Source of the DNA: Streptomyces prunicolor NBRC 13075
GTDB taxonomy: Bacteria > Actinomycetota > Actinomycetes > Streptomycetales > Streptomycetaceae
Assembly (NCBI RefSeq): GCF_000367365.1
Contig: NZ_BARF01000088.1
Location: 62,001 to 126,000 of the forward strand
Reading direction: 5' to 3'
Length of the DNA: 64,000 nt
The notes below the pieces were generated by a model. It worked only from the letters and a program-made list of their open reading frames with translations, made no database searches and was not told the DNA's origin. Numbering within the stretch: the first letter of the stretch is position 1; every line of letters starts with the position of its first letter. The translations under genes were made by a program, and so were the position numbers. Below, piece by piece: positions 34,127-41,633 of this stretch.

Positions 34127-36238
34127 ATGTCCGACACCGATACCGCGCTGGGCGCACCCGCCGAGCGCCGGGAGGGCCGCGAGAAGGTCACCGGCACGGC
34201 CCGTTACGCCGCCGAACACACCGTCCCCGGACGCGTGCACGCCTGGCCCGTGACCGCCGCGATCGCCTGTGGCGCGGTCAGAGCGATCGACACCACCGAA
34301 GCGCTGCGGTCGGCCGGGGTGATCACCGTGCTCACCCACGAGAACGCTCCCCGTCTCGCCGACGCCGACGACCCCACGCTCGCCGTTCTGCAGAACTCCC
34401 GTGTGCCGCACCGGGGTTGGCCCATCGCTCTGGTCGTCGCCGAGACGCTGGAAGCCGCCCGGGCCGGTGCCGCGGCGGTCCGTGTCGAGTACGAAGCGCA
34501 GGACCACGACGTGACGCTCACGGACAGCCATCCCGGGGCGTACGTTCCCGAGGAGGCCAACGGCGGGTATCCCGGGCACCGGGAACGCGGCGCCCCCGAG
34601 GGCGCGTTCGCATCCGCCGCGGTCCGCGTCGACGCCGCGTACCGTGTGCCACCCCTGCACAACCACCCCATGGAGCCGCACGCCGCCACCGCCCAGTGGG
34701 ACGGCCACCGGCTCGTCGTGCACGACTCCAGCCAGGGCGCCACGGCGGTACGAGCCACGCTCGCCGCGTTGTTCAGGCTCCCCGAGGACCAGGTCACCGT
34801 CGTGGCCGAACATGTCGGCGGCGGCTTCGGGTCCAAGGGGACGGCCCGCCCGCACGTGGTGCTCGCCGCGATGGCGGCACGGCGGACGGGACGGCCCGTC
34901 ACCGTGGTCCTCCCCCGCCGCTTCCTGCCCGCGCTCGTCGGACATCGCGCGCCCACCCTGCACCGGGTCCGCCTGGGCGCCGACGAGCAGGGCTCCCTCA
35001 CCGCCCTCCTGCACGAGGTCACCACCCACACCTCCCGCATCAAGGAGTTCGTCGAGCAGGCCGCCGTACCCGCCCGCGTCATGTACGCCTCACCCCACAG
35101 CCGTACGACCCACCGTGTCGTCCCGCTGGATGTGCCGAGCCCTTCCTGGATGCGCGCACCCGGCGAGGCACCCGGCATGTTCGCCCTGGAGTCGGCCATG
35201 GACGAACTCGCGGTCGCGCTCGGCACGGACCCCGTCGAGCTGCGGATCGCGAACGAGCCGGACACCGAACCGGACAGCGGCAAGCCCTTCAGCAGCCGGC
35301 ACCTGGTCGAGTGCCTGCGCGAGGGTGCCCGGCGCTTCGGCTGGGCGCACCGCGACCCCCACCCGGGTCCGCACTCCTCAGGCCCGCTGCTCGTGGGGTC
35401 GGGGGTGGCCGCCGCCGTGTACCCCGTGCTGATCCAGCCCTCCACCGCGACCGCGCGGGCGCTGCCGAACGGGAACTTCACCGTGCGGGTCAACGCGACC
35501 GACATCGGCACCGGTGCCCGTACCGTCCTCGCGCAGGTCGCCGCCGACGCCCTGGGCGTCCCGCTGGACCGGGTCCGTACGGAGATCGGCAACAGCGACC
35601 TGCCGTCGGCCTCGCTGGCCGGCGGTTCCTCCGGCACCGCCTCGTGGGGCTGGGCGGTGCATGAGGCGTGCACGCGGCTGCGCGCAGGCCTCGCGGAACA
35701 CACGGGACAGCTGCCGGAGCCGGGTCTCACGGCGAGCGCCGACACGGCGGGGACCGCGGACGCCGACAGCGACTACGCCCGGCACGCCTTCGGCGCCCAC
35801 TTCGCCGAGGTCGCCGTCGACACGGTCACCGGCGAGGTCCGGGTCCGCCGCCTGCTAGGTGTGTACGCCGCCGGGCACATCCTCAACTCCCGTACCGCAC
35901 GCTCCCAGTTCATCGGCGGTATGACGATGGGTCTGGGCATGGCCCTGACCGAGGGCAGCACCATGGACGCCGCGTTCGGTGACTTCACCGAGTCGGACCT
36001 GGCCGCGTACCACGTCCCCGTGCACGCCGACGTGCCCGCCGTGGAGGCGCACTGGATCGACGAGGACGATCCGCACCTCAACCCGATGGGCAGCAAGGGC
36101 ATCGGCGAGATCGGGATCGTCGGCACGGCGGCGGCCATCGGCAACGCGGTCCACCACGCCACCGGCGTCCGCTACCGCGAACTGCCCCTCACACCGGACC
36201 GCGTACTGACGGGCCTGCCGTCGTTCATGGCGCGGTGA
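34127..36238 (+). CDS. paoC: Aldehyde oxidoreductase, molybdopterin subunit (PaoC/YagR-like)
   Basis: 703 residues. Catalytic chain with Mo-cofactor contacts: EHVGGGFGSKGTARP, MRAPGEAPGMFALE, GGSSGTASWGWAVHEAC, and the C-terminal GSKGIGEIGIVGTAAAIGNA, which holds the catalytic Glu. Oxidises aldehydes, probably aromatic ones, with water as oxygen donor. It is 35 bases after the FAD subunit and behind AGGAGG. The C-terminus overlaps the convergent ligase remnant by 14 bases. A PaoD-type maturation factor is not seen in the window. Confidence 0.94.
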   Translation: MSDTDTALGAPAERREGREKVTGTARYAAEHTVPGRVHAWPVTAAIACGAVRAIDTTEALRSAGVITVLTHENAPRLADADDPTLAVLQNSRVPHRGWPIALVVAETLEAARAGAAAVRVEYEAQDHDVTLTDSHPGAYVPEEANGGYPGHRERGAPEGAFASAAVRVDAAYRVPPLHNHPMEPHAATAQWDGHRLVVHDSSQGATAVRATLAALFRLPEDQVTVVAEHVGGGFGSKGTARPHVVLAAMAARRTGRPVTVVLPRRFLPALVGHRAPTLHRVRLGADEQGSLTALLHEVTTHTSRIKEFVEQAAVPARVMYASPHSRTTHRVVPLDVPSPSWMRAPGEAPGMFALESAMDELAVALGTDPVELRIANEPDTEPDSGKPFSSRHLVECLREGARRFGWAHRDPHPGPHSSGPLLVGSGVAAAVYPVLIQPSTATARALPNGNFTVRVNATDIGTGARTVLAQVAADALGVPLDRVRTEIGNSDLPSASLAGGSSGTASWGWAVHEACTRLRAGLAEHTGQLPEPGLTASADTAGTADADSDYARHAFGAHFAEVAVDTVTGEVRVRRLLGVYAAGHILNSRTARSQFIGGMTMGLGMALTEGSTMDAAFGDFTESDLAAYHVPVHADVPAVEAHWIDEDDPHLNPMGSKGIGEIGIVGTAAAIGNAVHHATGVRYRELPLTPDRVLTGLPSFMAR

Positions 36239-36902
36239 GCTCGGAGGGACGTTCGTGGACGACATCCCGTGCCGCCTTGTCGTCGCGCAGCCCGAGGAAG
36301 CGCGGATGGCGCAGCCTGCCGTCGCGGGTCCACTCGGTGAAGGCGATCTGCGCGACGAGCGTCGGCTCGACCCAGTGGGCGCGTGCCTCGTGGACGTGGT
36401 CGGCGAACGGCGGCTCGGAGGTGGCCAGTTCGTCGAGCCGGGCCCGCAGATCGAGGAGGGTGCGGCGGTCGAAGCCGGTGCCGACCTTGCCCGCGTGCCG
36501 GAGCCGCCCACCCTCGTGGTAGCCCAGCAGCAGCGCACCCAACCCGACCCGGCTGGCCGCTGGTTCGGTGAAACCGCCGATGACGAACTCCTGGCCGAGC
36601 GAGCACTTGAGCTTGAGCCAGTCCGTCGAACGGCCTTGCCGGTAGGGGCCGTTGGCAGGTTTGGCGATGAGCCCCTCCCATCCCCGGGCGCAGGCGTCGG
36701 CCGACGACTCGGCGCCGCCCTCGTTGCGGTGGGCCGTCATCCGCAGGTGCGCCCGGTAGGTCAGGGCGCGGCGCAGCAGGGACTTGCGGCTGCGCAACGG
36801 CAGCGAGCGCGTGTCGGCGCCGTCCAGGCGCAGCAGATCGAAGAGGTAATACGTGACGGCGACCCCGCTCGCCTCGATGTCCCGGCGCCGGGTCAGCCCC
36901 AT
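36225..36902 (-). pseudogene. LigD-type ATP-dependent DNA ligase, C-terminal fragment
   Basis: About 225 residues: VTYYLFDLLRLDGADTRSLP, GWEGLIAKPANGPYRQGRSTDWLKLKC (ligase motifs IV-V), FVIGGFTEPAASRVGLGALLLGY, then the OB-fold end (GTGFDRRTLLDL...EPTLVAQIAFTEWTRDGRLRHPRFLGLRDDK). The catalytic KxDG Lys, motif I and motif III are missing; upstream the frame runs antisense into the isochorismatase start. It matches the ligase half of the end-joining LigD; the polymerase half is a fragment at 27 kb. Not active as a ligase. Confidence 0.88.
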
Positions 36903-36984
36903 GCGCTCCGGGTACCCCGCCCGCTCCGGCCCGACCCACACGACGGGAGGCGAAGAATCCGCTCGACGATGCAGGCTGGGAGAC

Positions 36985-37539
36985 ATGGCAAAGACCGCGC
37001 TGATCGTCATCGACATGATCAACACGTACGACCACGACGACGCCGACCTGCTGCTGCCCTCGGTGAAGGCGTGCCTGCCCGGGGTGACCCGGCTGCTGGA
37101 GAGCGCGCGCCGGTGCGACGTGCCGGTGATCTACGTCAACGACAACTTCGGGCAATGGCGCTCCCACCACGGCGAACTCCTGGAGGCCGCGCTCCGCGGA
37201 CCGCATGCGGACCTGGTACGGGCTGTCGCCCCCGACGAGGCGTCGCTGTTCGTCGTCAAGGCACGGCACTCGGCCTTCTTCGAAACTCCGCTGAGCTATC
37301 TGCTCGGCCAGGAAGATGTCGACCACGTGGTGCTGTGCGGGCAGGTCACCGAGCAGTGCGTGCTGTACTCGGCGCTCGACGCCCACATCCGGCATCTGAA
37401 GGTCACGGTGCCGCGCGACGCGGTCGCCCACATCCACCAGGACCTGGCCGAGGCCGCCCTGAGGATGATGGAACGCAACATGGCCGCGCGCATCACGACC
37501 GCGGACGACGTCGGCTTCTCCGACACCACCGGCCGATAG
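36985..37539 (+). CDS. Isochorismatase-family cysteine hydrolase
   Basis: 184 residues. TALIVIDMINTYDHDDAD carries the first catalytic Asp, the Lys lies in VVKARHSAFFETPLSYLL, and the nucleophilic Cys in VVLCGQVTEQCVLYSALDA. Such enzymes hydrolyse nicotinamide, isochorismate or other amides/esters; the substrate is not resolved. ATG at 36985 follows GGGAGA. It converges on a small gene at 37574 and diverges from the LigD ligase remnant. Confidence 0.9.
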   Translation: MAKTALIVIDMINTYDHDDADLLLPSVKACLPGVTRLLESARRCDVPVIYVNDNFGQWRSHHGELLEAALRGPHADLVRAVAPDEASLFVVKARHSAFFETPLSYLLGQEDVDHVVLCGQVTEQCVLYSALDAHIRHLKVTVPRDAVAHIHQDLAEAALRMMERNMAARITTADDVGFSDTTGR

Positions 37540-37545
37540 CGGACG

Positions 37546-37557
37546 GCCGGGCCCGGC
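37546..37557. terminator. GC palindrome between convergent genes
   Basis: GCCGGGCCCGGC, a perfect 12-bp palindrome in the 34-bp gap between two convergent stops. It may contribute to bidirectional termination, but no U-run or loop supports a standard terminator. Confidence 0.2.
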
Positions 37558-37573
37558 ACCGCCCGGGGCGACG

Positions 37574-37786
37574 TCATACGGCCTCGTAGTCGTGGGCCCG
37601 CCCGCCCTTCCACCTCACCCACACCGGATCGTCGAGGATGTCCTCCCCCAGGGACAGACCGGCCCGCCGGACGAACTCGACGACATCGCCGTCACAGTGG
37701 GCGAGACCGGCGACCTCGTTCCGTATGACAACGGGCCGGCCGCCCTGCGCGATCGCCCGGTGCACCACTATCGGCACCTCTGCCAT
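37574..37786 (-). CDS. Small conserved hypothetical protein
   Basis: 70 residues from ATG at 37786. Marks: VIVHR-like VPIVVHRAIAQGGRPVVIRNEVAGLAHCDGDVVEFVRRAGL, ILDDPVWVRWKGGRAHDYEAV. A compact alpha/beta protein of a type often seen in Streptomyces; function unknown. Convergent with the isochorismatase gene. Confidence 0.8.
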   Translation of the reverse strand: MAEVPIVVHRAIAQGGRPVVIRNEVAGLAHCDGDVVEFVRRAGLSLGEDILDDPVWVRWKGGRAHDYEAV

Positions 37787-38107
37787 GTCTGCAGCGTGCT
37801 ACGCCGGGAGCGCGCCGTCGAATCGCGACAACGGACTCCGGAGGGCCTACGGCCGGTGAGCCCCGGACACGGTCCGTGGTTCTCGGACGCCCGGCCGCCT
37901 CGCACGGCGCGCGGACCACGCCACCGGACCCAGAACGCGCACCGCACCGGAGTACAAGAACTCGCCCCTGGCGATGTTCCCAACCGGGCCCGTGTGCCCT
38001 TCCCGCTCCGACGACGCGTAGGGCACGCCGGGCTCGACGAAAGACATCGAGACACCCCGCACGCGTCGGCATCGTCCCTCGGACCGGAATGAACTCGGCG
38101 GGTCGCG
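37787..38107. other. Intergenic, no supported gene
   Basis: About 320 bp between the small gene at 37786 and the GAF-ANTAR stop at 38108. Open frames occur on both strands, but none has a conserved motif. Confidence 0.5.
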
Positions 38108-38834
38108 TCATGGGTGGACCGGGGGTTCACTCGGGTTCGGGGGCTCGCCGTAATGGCGCAGGACCGCGGCGCTCACGGCGCGAAGTGTGGTGCCCTGGCG
38201 GCGGGCGGTGTCCTTGAGGAAGGCGAGCGCCTCGTCATGGGTGCAGTCCTGGCGTGCCATGGTGACGCCGATCGCCCGGTCGATGAGGGCTCGGGTGGCC
38301 ATGACGGTCCGCAGTTCGTCGTTGAACGCCGGGACGTCGGCCAGCCGCTGGGCCAGGGCGATGGCTCCCGTGGCCTGGGCGGCTACGGCCCGCAGGACGG
38401 TGAGGTCGGCGCCGGCGAACGAGTCCGGTGCGGAGGCGTAGAGGTTGATGGCGCCGGGTGTCCAGGTCCGGGCCGCGATGGGCAGGGAGAGGGAGGAGCG
38501 GGCCCCGTTGGCCGCGGCGTATGCGGGATATCCGCCCCAGCGCCGGTCGGTACGCGTGTCCTGAACGAAGATCTCCTGACCGGTGCGCAGGGCCTGCAGA
38601 CAGGGGGCCGTCGTTCTGGCCGTACTGTTCCTCGTCCAGCCGCCTGGCGCTCCTACCGGAGCTGGCCACCGTCAGCGGGTGACCCTCCCGTTCCAGGGTG
38701 ATCCCGCACCCGTCGCATCCAGGTGAGATGTCCAGCACGGTTTCGGCCAGTGTGGTGAGGAAGGCTTCCAGCGTCCTGGTGGTCAGAAGGAGCGCGGTGA
38801 GGTCCGGTACGGCGGGGTGGAGTGAGCCGGTCAT
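38108..38834 (-). pseudogene. GAF-ANTAR regulator with a +1 frameshift
   Basis: From ATG at 38834 (AAGGG upstream): LTALLLTTRTLEAFLTTLAETVLDISPGCDGCGITLE..., a GAF domain, up to EEQYGQNDGP. A run of five C on the coding strand (G at 38603-38607 on plus) shifts the frame. One C fewer gives CLQALRTGQEIFVQDTRTDRRW, the rest of the GAF, then the ANTAR domain (LIDRAIGVTMARQDCTHDEALAFLKDTARRQGTTL) ending at 38108. Full restored length is about 241 residues. Could be a true lesion, a programmed shift or a base-call error. Confidence 0.85.
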
Positions 38835-39107
38835 GCTCATCCCTTCACGGAACGTTCTCCGCTGGTCGGCATAGCAGCATGCCGCTGGGGTCGGACTCCG
38901 GTCCCGGGAAGCTCCAGCGCCGTCCGGTCGTCCCGCCGAAGGCCCGGGCAGGAGAAGCGACCGGTGTTTCTTCCAACTGTCCCACCGCGCGAACGGTCCC
39001 GGGCGGACAAGGCCTGTTGGACAAGGCCGATCCGTCCGCGGCGGCAGCGGCCGACTCAGCCCGTCGGGTCGGGAGACCGGGCAACCGGTGCCCGAGGGGC
39101 GCAGTGG

Positions 39108-39611
39108 CTCGGACCACCAGCGCAGCATGGCACCGACCGCGACACCGGCCAGCGACGCCGCCACGGTGAGGTCTTCAGCGGGGATTTCGCGGGTGTCGCT
39201 CACGAGGAGGTTCAGTGCGCCGACCGGCTGGTCGCGCACGGTGAGGGGAAGGGCGTAGACGCCGTGGACACCCACGTCGCCGGCGAGTCCGATGGTATTG
39301 GGGCCAGCGTTCGGCGCGGGTGTCGAGCCGTGGGGCGCGGACGGGTTCCCCGCTCCGCAGGGAGTCCACGCCCGGTCCCTCGCCCGTCCGGGCCTGCAGC
39401 CTGTCCAGCGCCTCCGCGCGCCGGTCGGACGAGGCGACGGTGCGCAGCCGTCCGCGTGCGTCGACGAGCAGCAGTCCCGCCGTGTCGGCATCGGTGAGTT
39501 CGGTGCAGTGGTTCACCAGCCGGCCGGCACCAGCGCGTCGACATCAGCGTCGAGGACGTCGGCCACACTGATGAAGGCCTCCGCGACACGCTGTACCCGG
39601 CTCATGCCCAT
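39108..39611 (-). pseudogene. GAF domain protein remnant
   Basis: Starts MGMSRVQRVAEAFISVADVLDADVDALVPAG (39611), then needs a 1-base shift to LVNHCTELTDADTAGLLLVDARGRLRTVASSDRRAEALDRLQARTGEGPGVDSLRSGEPV, and another shift near 39297 to GVHGVYALPLTVRDQPVGALNLLVSDTREI, ending LRWWSE. A typical GAF of GAF-ANTAR proteins, broken by at least two shifts and without its ANTAR half. Confidence 0.8.
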
Positions 39612-39642
39612 GTCGCTGTCCCCGGTCTCGGTCGGTCCGGGC

Positions 39643-40431
39643 CTACTCGTCGAATTCCACTCTGCGGGCCAGTACCTCACGCGCCGCCTGGGTCACCGTC
39701 ACGCCCTGTGCGTAAGCGTAGGCACGCAGCCGGGCCAGAGCCTGCTGCGGACCGACACCCAACTGCACCATCAGCATGCCCGTGGCGTAGTGCACCTCCT
39801 CGTGGCCCGACTCCGCGGCGTCCAGCCAGGAGGTGAGTTCGGCTCCGCCGCGTGCGGCCGTGTCCTCCGCCTGTGACTGGACACGCATCAACGCCAGGGT
39901 GATCGCCTCACCAGCGGTGAAAGCACCCGCGGTGTCCCCCGGACTCAGCGGCCCCGGGCCGCGGCGGTACAGATCCAGCGAGCCGATCGCCACCGCGTCG
40001 CTGCCCAGGGGGAGTGAGAACACCGCGCGTACTCCCAGTTCCACCGCTCGCTGGGCGAACATCGGCCACCGACGCGCGTCGGTCCCACCGGTCAGGTCCG
40101 CGGCCAGTACCGGAGCGACCAACGTCCGGGCGGTGGTGCAGGGCCCGTCGCCGAGGCTGTACTGCGCCTCCGCCAGTTGTGCCGCCACCGGATCGCTGGA
40201 CCACCACACCGCCGACTCCCCGGACGCACCTCCGTCGAGCGAGACCGACGCTCCCGTGATGTCCAGCAGATCGACACAGACCTGACAGAGCCGCGCCGGA
40301 ACCGAGGCGGCGTCGGACACCTCCAGCGCGCCCGCCAGTGCCCTGATGACGGAACGACGATCCGAAGCACCCGAGCCGCTCGCCGACTCCGTGCCCCGCT
40401 CTCCGCCCTCGTCCGGGCGACCGGACTTCAC
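39643..40431 (-). CDS. GAF-ANTAR domain regulator (intact)
   Basis: 262 residues from GTG at 40431, with GGAGGTG just upstream. GAF domain from VIRALAGALEVSDAASVPARLCQVCVDLLDITGASVSL to FSLPLGSDAVAIGSLDLYRRG; ANTAR domain LTSWLDAAESGHEEVHYATGMLMVQLGVGPQQALARLRAYAYAQG, with the conserved G-M-L-M turn. ANTAR dimers bind paired hexaloop hairpins in mRNA and prevent termination; the GAF senses the ligand. Sits beside three broken relatives on the same strand. Confidence 0.92.
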   Translation of the reverse strand: MKSGRPDEGGERGTESASGSGASDRRSVIRALAGALEVSDAASVPARLCQVCVDLLDITGASVSLDGGASGESAVWWSSDPVAAQLAEAQYSLGDGPCTTARTLVAPVLAADLTGGTDARRWPMFAQRAVELGVRAVFSLPLGSDAVAIGSLDLYRRGPGPLSPGDTAGAFTAGEAITLALMRVQSQAEDTAARGGAELTSWLDAAESGHEEVHYATGMLMVQLGVGPQQALARLRAYAYAQGVTVTQAAREVLARRVEFDE

Positions 40432-40546
40432 ACACCCACCTCCGGCGACAACGACTTGGTCCATCGTGCGTCAGCCCCCGCTCATCCGCCGACACCCGGG
40501 GCGCGAACGCCGCGGTGGCGAACACGACCTGCACGAGAACTCCCCG

Positions 40547-40611
40547 ACCCGTACTCAACGCCGTCGTACGGGGTGACCCGGGTACCCCGTCCGACGGTGT
40601 TGAGTACGGGT
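40547..40611. repeat. Long near-perfect inverted repeat, about 33-bp arms and no loop
   Basis: The left arm starts ACCCGTACTCAACGCCGTCG (40547-40579) and the right arm ends CGACGGTGTTGAGTACGGGT (40580-40611). They are reverse complements apart from two mismatches and a one-base gap. It lies between the ANTAR remnant and the intact GAF-ANTAR gene, where it may act as a terminator or be a small mobile relic. Confidence 0.9.
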
Positions 40612-40930
40612 CGGACGCCCGGGAAGCTGGGTCGGCCCGCACTTGTCGAGGGTGTTTTCCAGGATCGCGCGGATGTCGGGTGGCAGATCGTCGTTGCCTC
40701 CCCGGGTGAGGATCGGTTCCGCGATGTCGCGCGGCTTGATGCTCGTGCGCTGGGGAGACTCCCGTGCGCTGGGAGACTTCACGGAGTACGGCCGACCCCT
40801 GGTCGGGCGAGCCACGGCCGAAGGCGCCCATCATGCCGATGGCCTGATCCACCATGGCGTGCGAGGTGACGGCCTCCTTCAACTGGTCGGCCTCTTCCCG
40901 CAGTTCGGCGATCTCAGCCACGACCTCCAT
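40555..40930 (-). pseudogene. ANTAR domain protein, broken by a tandem duplication
   Basis: Starts at 40930: VAEIAELREEADQLKEAVTSHAMVDQAIGMMGAF, DQGSAVLREVSQRT; after a frame change SIKPRDIAEPILTRGGNDDLPPDIRAILENTLDKCGPTQLPG. The intact relative at 46874 has the same order (VSQRTNIKLRNIAELI...). The break is caused by an imperfect 18-19 bp tandem duplication at 40744-40780 that repeats the codons for SQRT. The C-terminal codons run into the long inverted repeat. Confidence 0.85.
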
Positions 40931-40964
40931 GGCCTACGCGACCTCCATGGCTTACGCGACCTCC
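40921..40964. repeat. 18-bp tandem repeat over the ANTAR remnant start
   Basis: Two full copies plus an 8-base partial copy of an 18-bp unit (CGACCTCCATGGCCTACG on plus, second copy with one change). On the coding strand each unit carries GGAGGTC and ATG, so the ribosome site and start codon are duplicated, creating a four-codon mini-frame (MEVA, stop). Confidence 0.85.
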
Positions 40965-41208
40965 TGCGAACCGCCCGACCGCACCGCGCCCACGGAGGCT
41001 CCAGCAGGTCGGCGGAGCATGCCCGGTCGGCCGTCCCCGCCCGTGTGTGCAGGGAACCTCATGCCCCAGTCTCCAGGTGTCCACGATCAAGGGGGAGCTT
41101 CATCGGACGCGGGGCAGACCGACGGACGGCACACCGGGCAGACGGCGGGAGACCGACAAGGGCGCGTGCCCACGCCACGATTCAAGTACAAAAAGAGCTG
41201 ACGGCCCT

Positions 41209-41234
41209 GTATGGCGATGCCTCGTGCGGGGTAC
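41209..41234 (+). promoter_or_regulatory. SigB-type promoter candidate
   Basis: GTAT at 41209-41212, 16 bp, then GGGTAC at 41229-41234. This fits the pattern GNNT-N14-16-GGGTAC/T described for SigB-group sigma factors of Streptomyces. It lies 41 bases upstream of the small acidic gene that opens the formate dehydrogenase region, and a SigB/F-type sigma gene lies at 47.4-48.2 kb. Confidence 0.35.
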
Positions 41235-41275
41235 CCGGGGTCGGACCAGGGTCCGGCCGAGAAGGGGAGAGCACC

Positions 41276-41542
41276 GTGAGCGAGCACCGTCCGGGGAGTC
41301 ACGGCGACGGCGTGGGGCGGGAGACCAAGCCCGTGCCGAGGGACATGCCCGACCAGCAGGCGGGGTCCGACGGGGACCCCTGGGAGCCGGCCGCCGACGC
41401 GCCTCGGCCGGCCGAGGACGAGGACGAGCTGCCCGACCCCGAGCTGCCCGACACGGACGAGGCCGGAACGGGTCGGCGCGGCGCTCCGCGCTCCGGAAGC
41501 CCCCGGCCCGAGCACCCCGTGCCCGACGAGCCGTCCGACTGA
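41276..41542 (+). CDS. Small acidic hypothetical protein
   Basis: 88 residues from GTG at 41276, behind AAGGGGAG. Very rich in D, E, P and G (PWEPAADAPRPAEDEDELPDPELPDTDE); probably disordered. No known domain. It lies 91 bases before the formate dehydrogenase alpha subunit and may share its transcript. The composition resembles the DUF5709-type small proteins elsewhere in the window. Confidence 0.7.
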   Translation: MSEHRPGSHGDGVGRETKPVPRDMPDQQAGSDGDPWEPAADAPRPAEDEDELPDPELPDTDEAGTGRRGAPRSGSPRPEHPVPDEPSD

Positions 41543-41633
41543 CGCTCCGCGCGCCGTCCGCACCTCAGTGGGCCAGTCTGGAAACGGCGCCCACCGCCGA
41601 CGTCGGAGATCCCAGCCGCCGAGAGGACACACC

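Noticed and set aside
38235..39491. A single 418-residue GAF protein on minus
   Set aside because: It joins the tail of one broken GAF gene with the wrong frame of the next gene; the natural domain borders and the +1 shift show two separate loci.
40643..41542. A single large gene covering 40.6-41.5 kb on plus
   Set aside because: Only the last 88 residues, from GTG 41276 with a good ribosome site, have plausible coding features; the 5' part is antisense to the ANTAR remnant.
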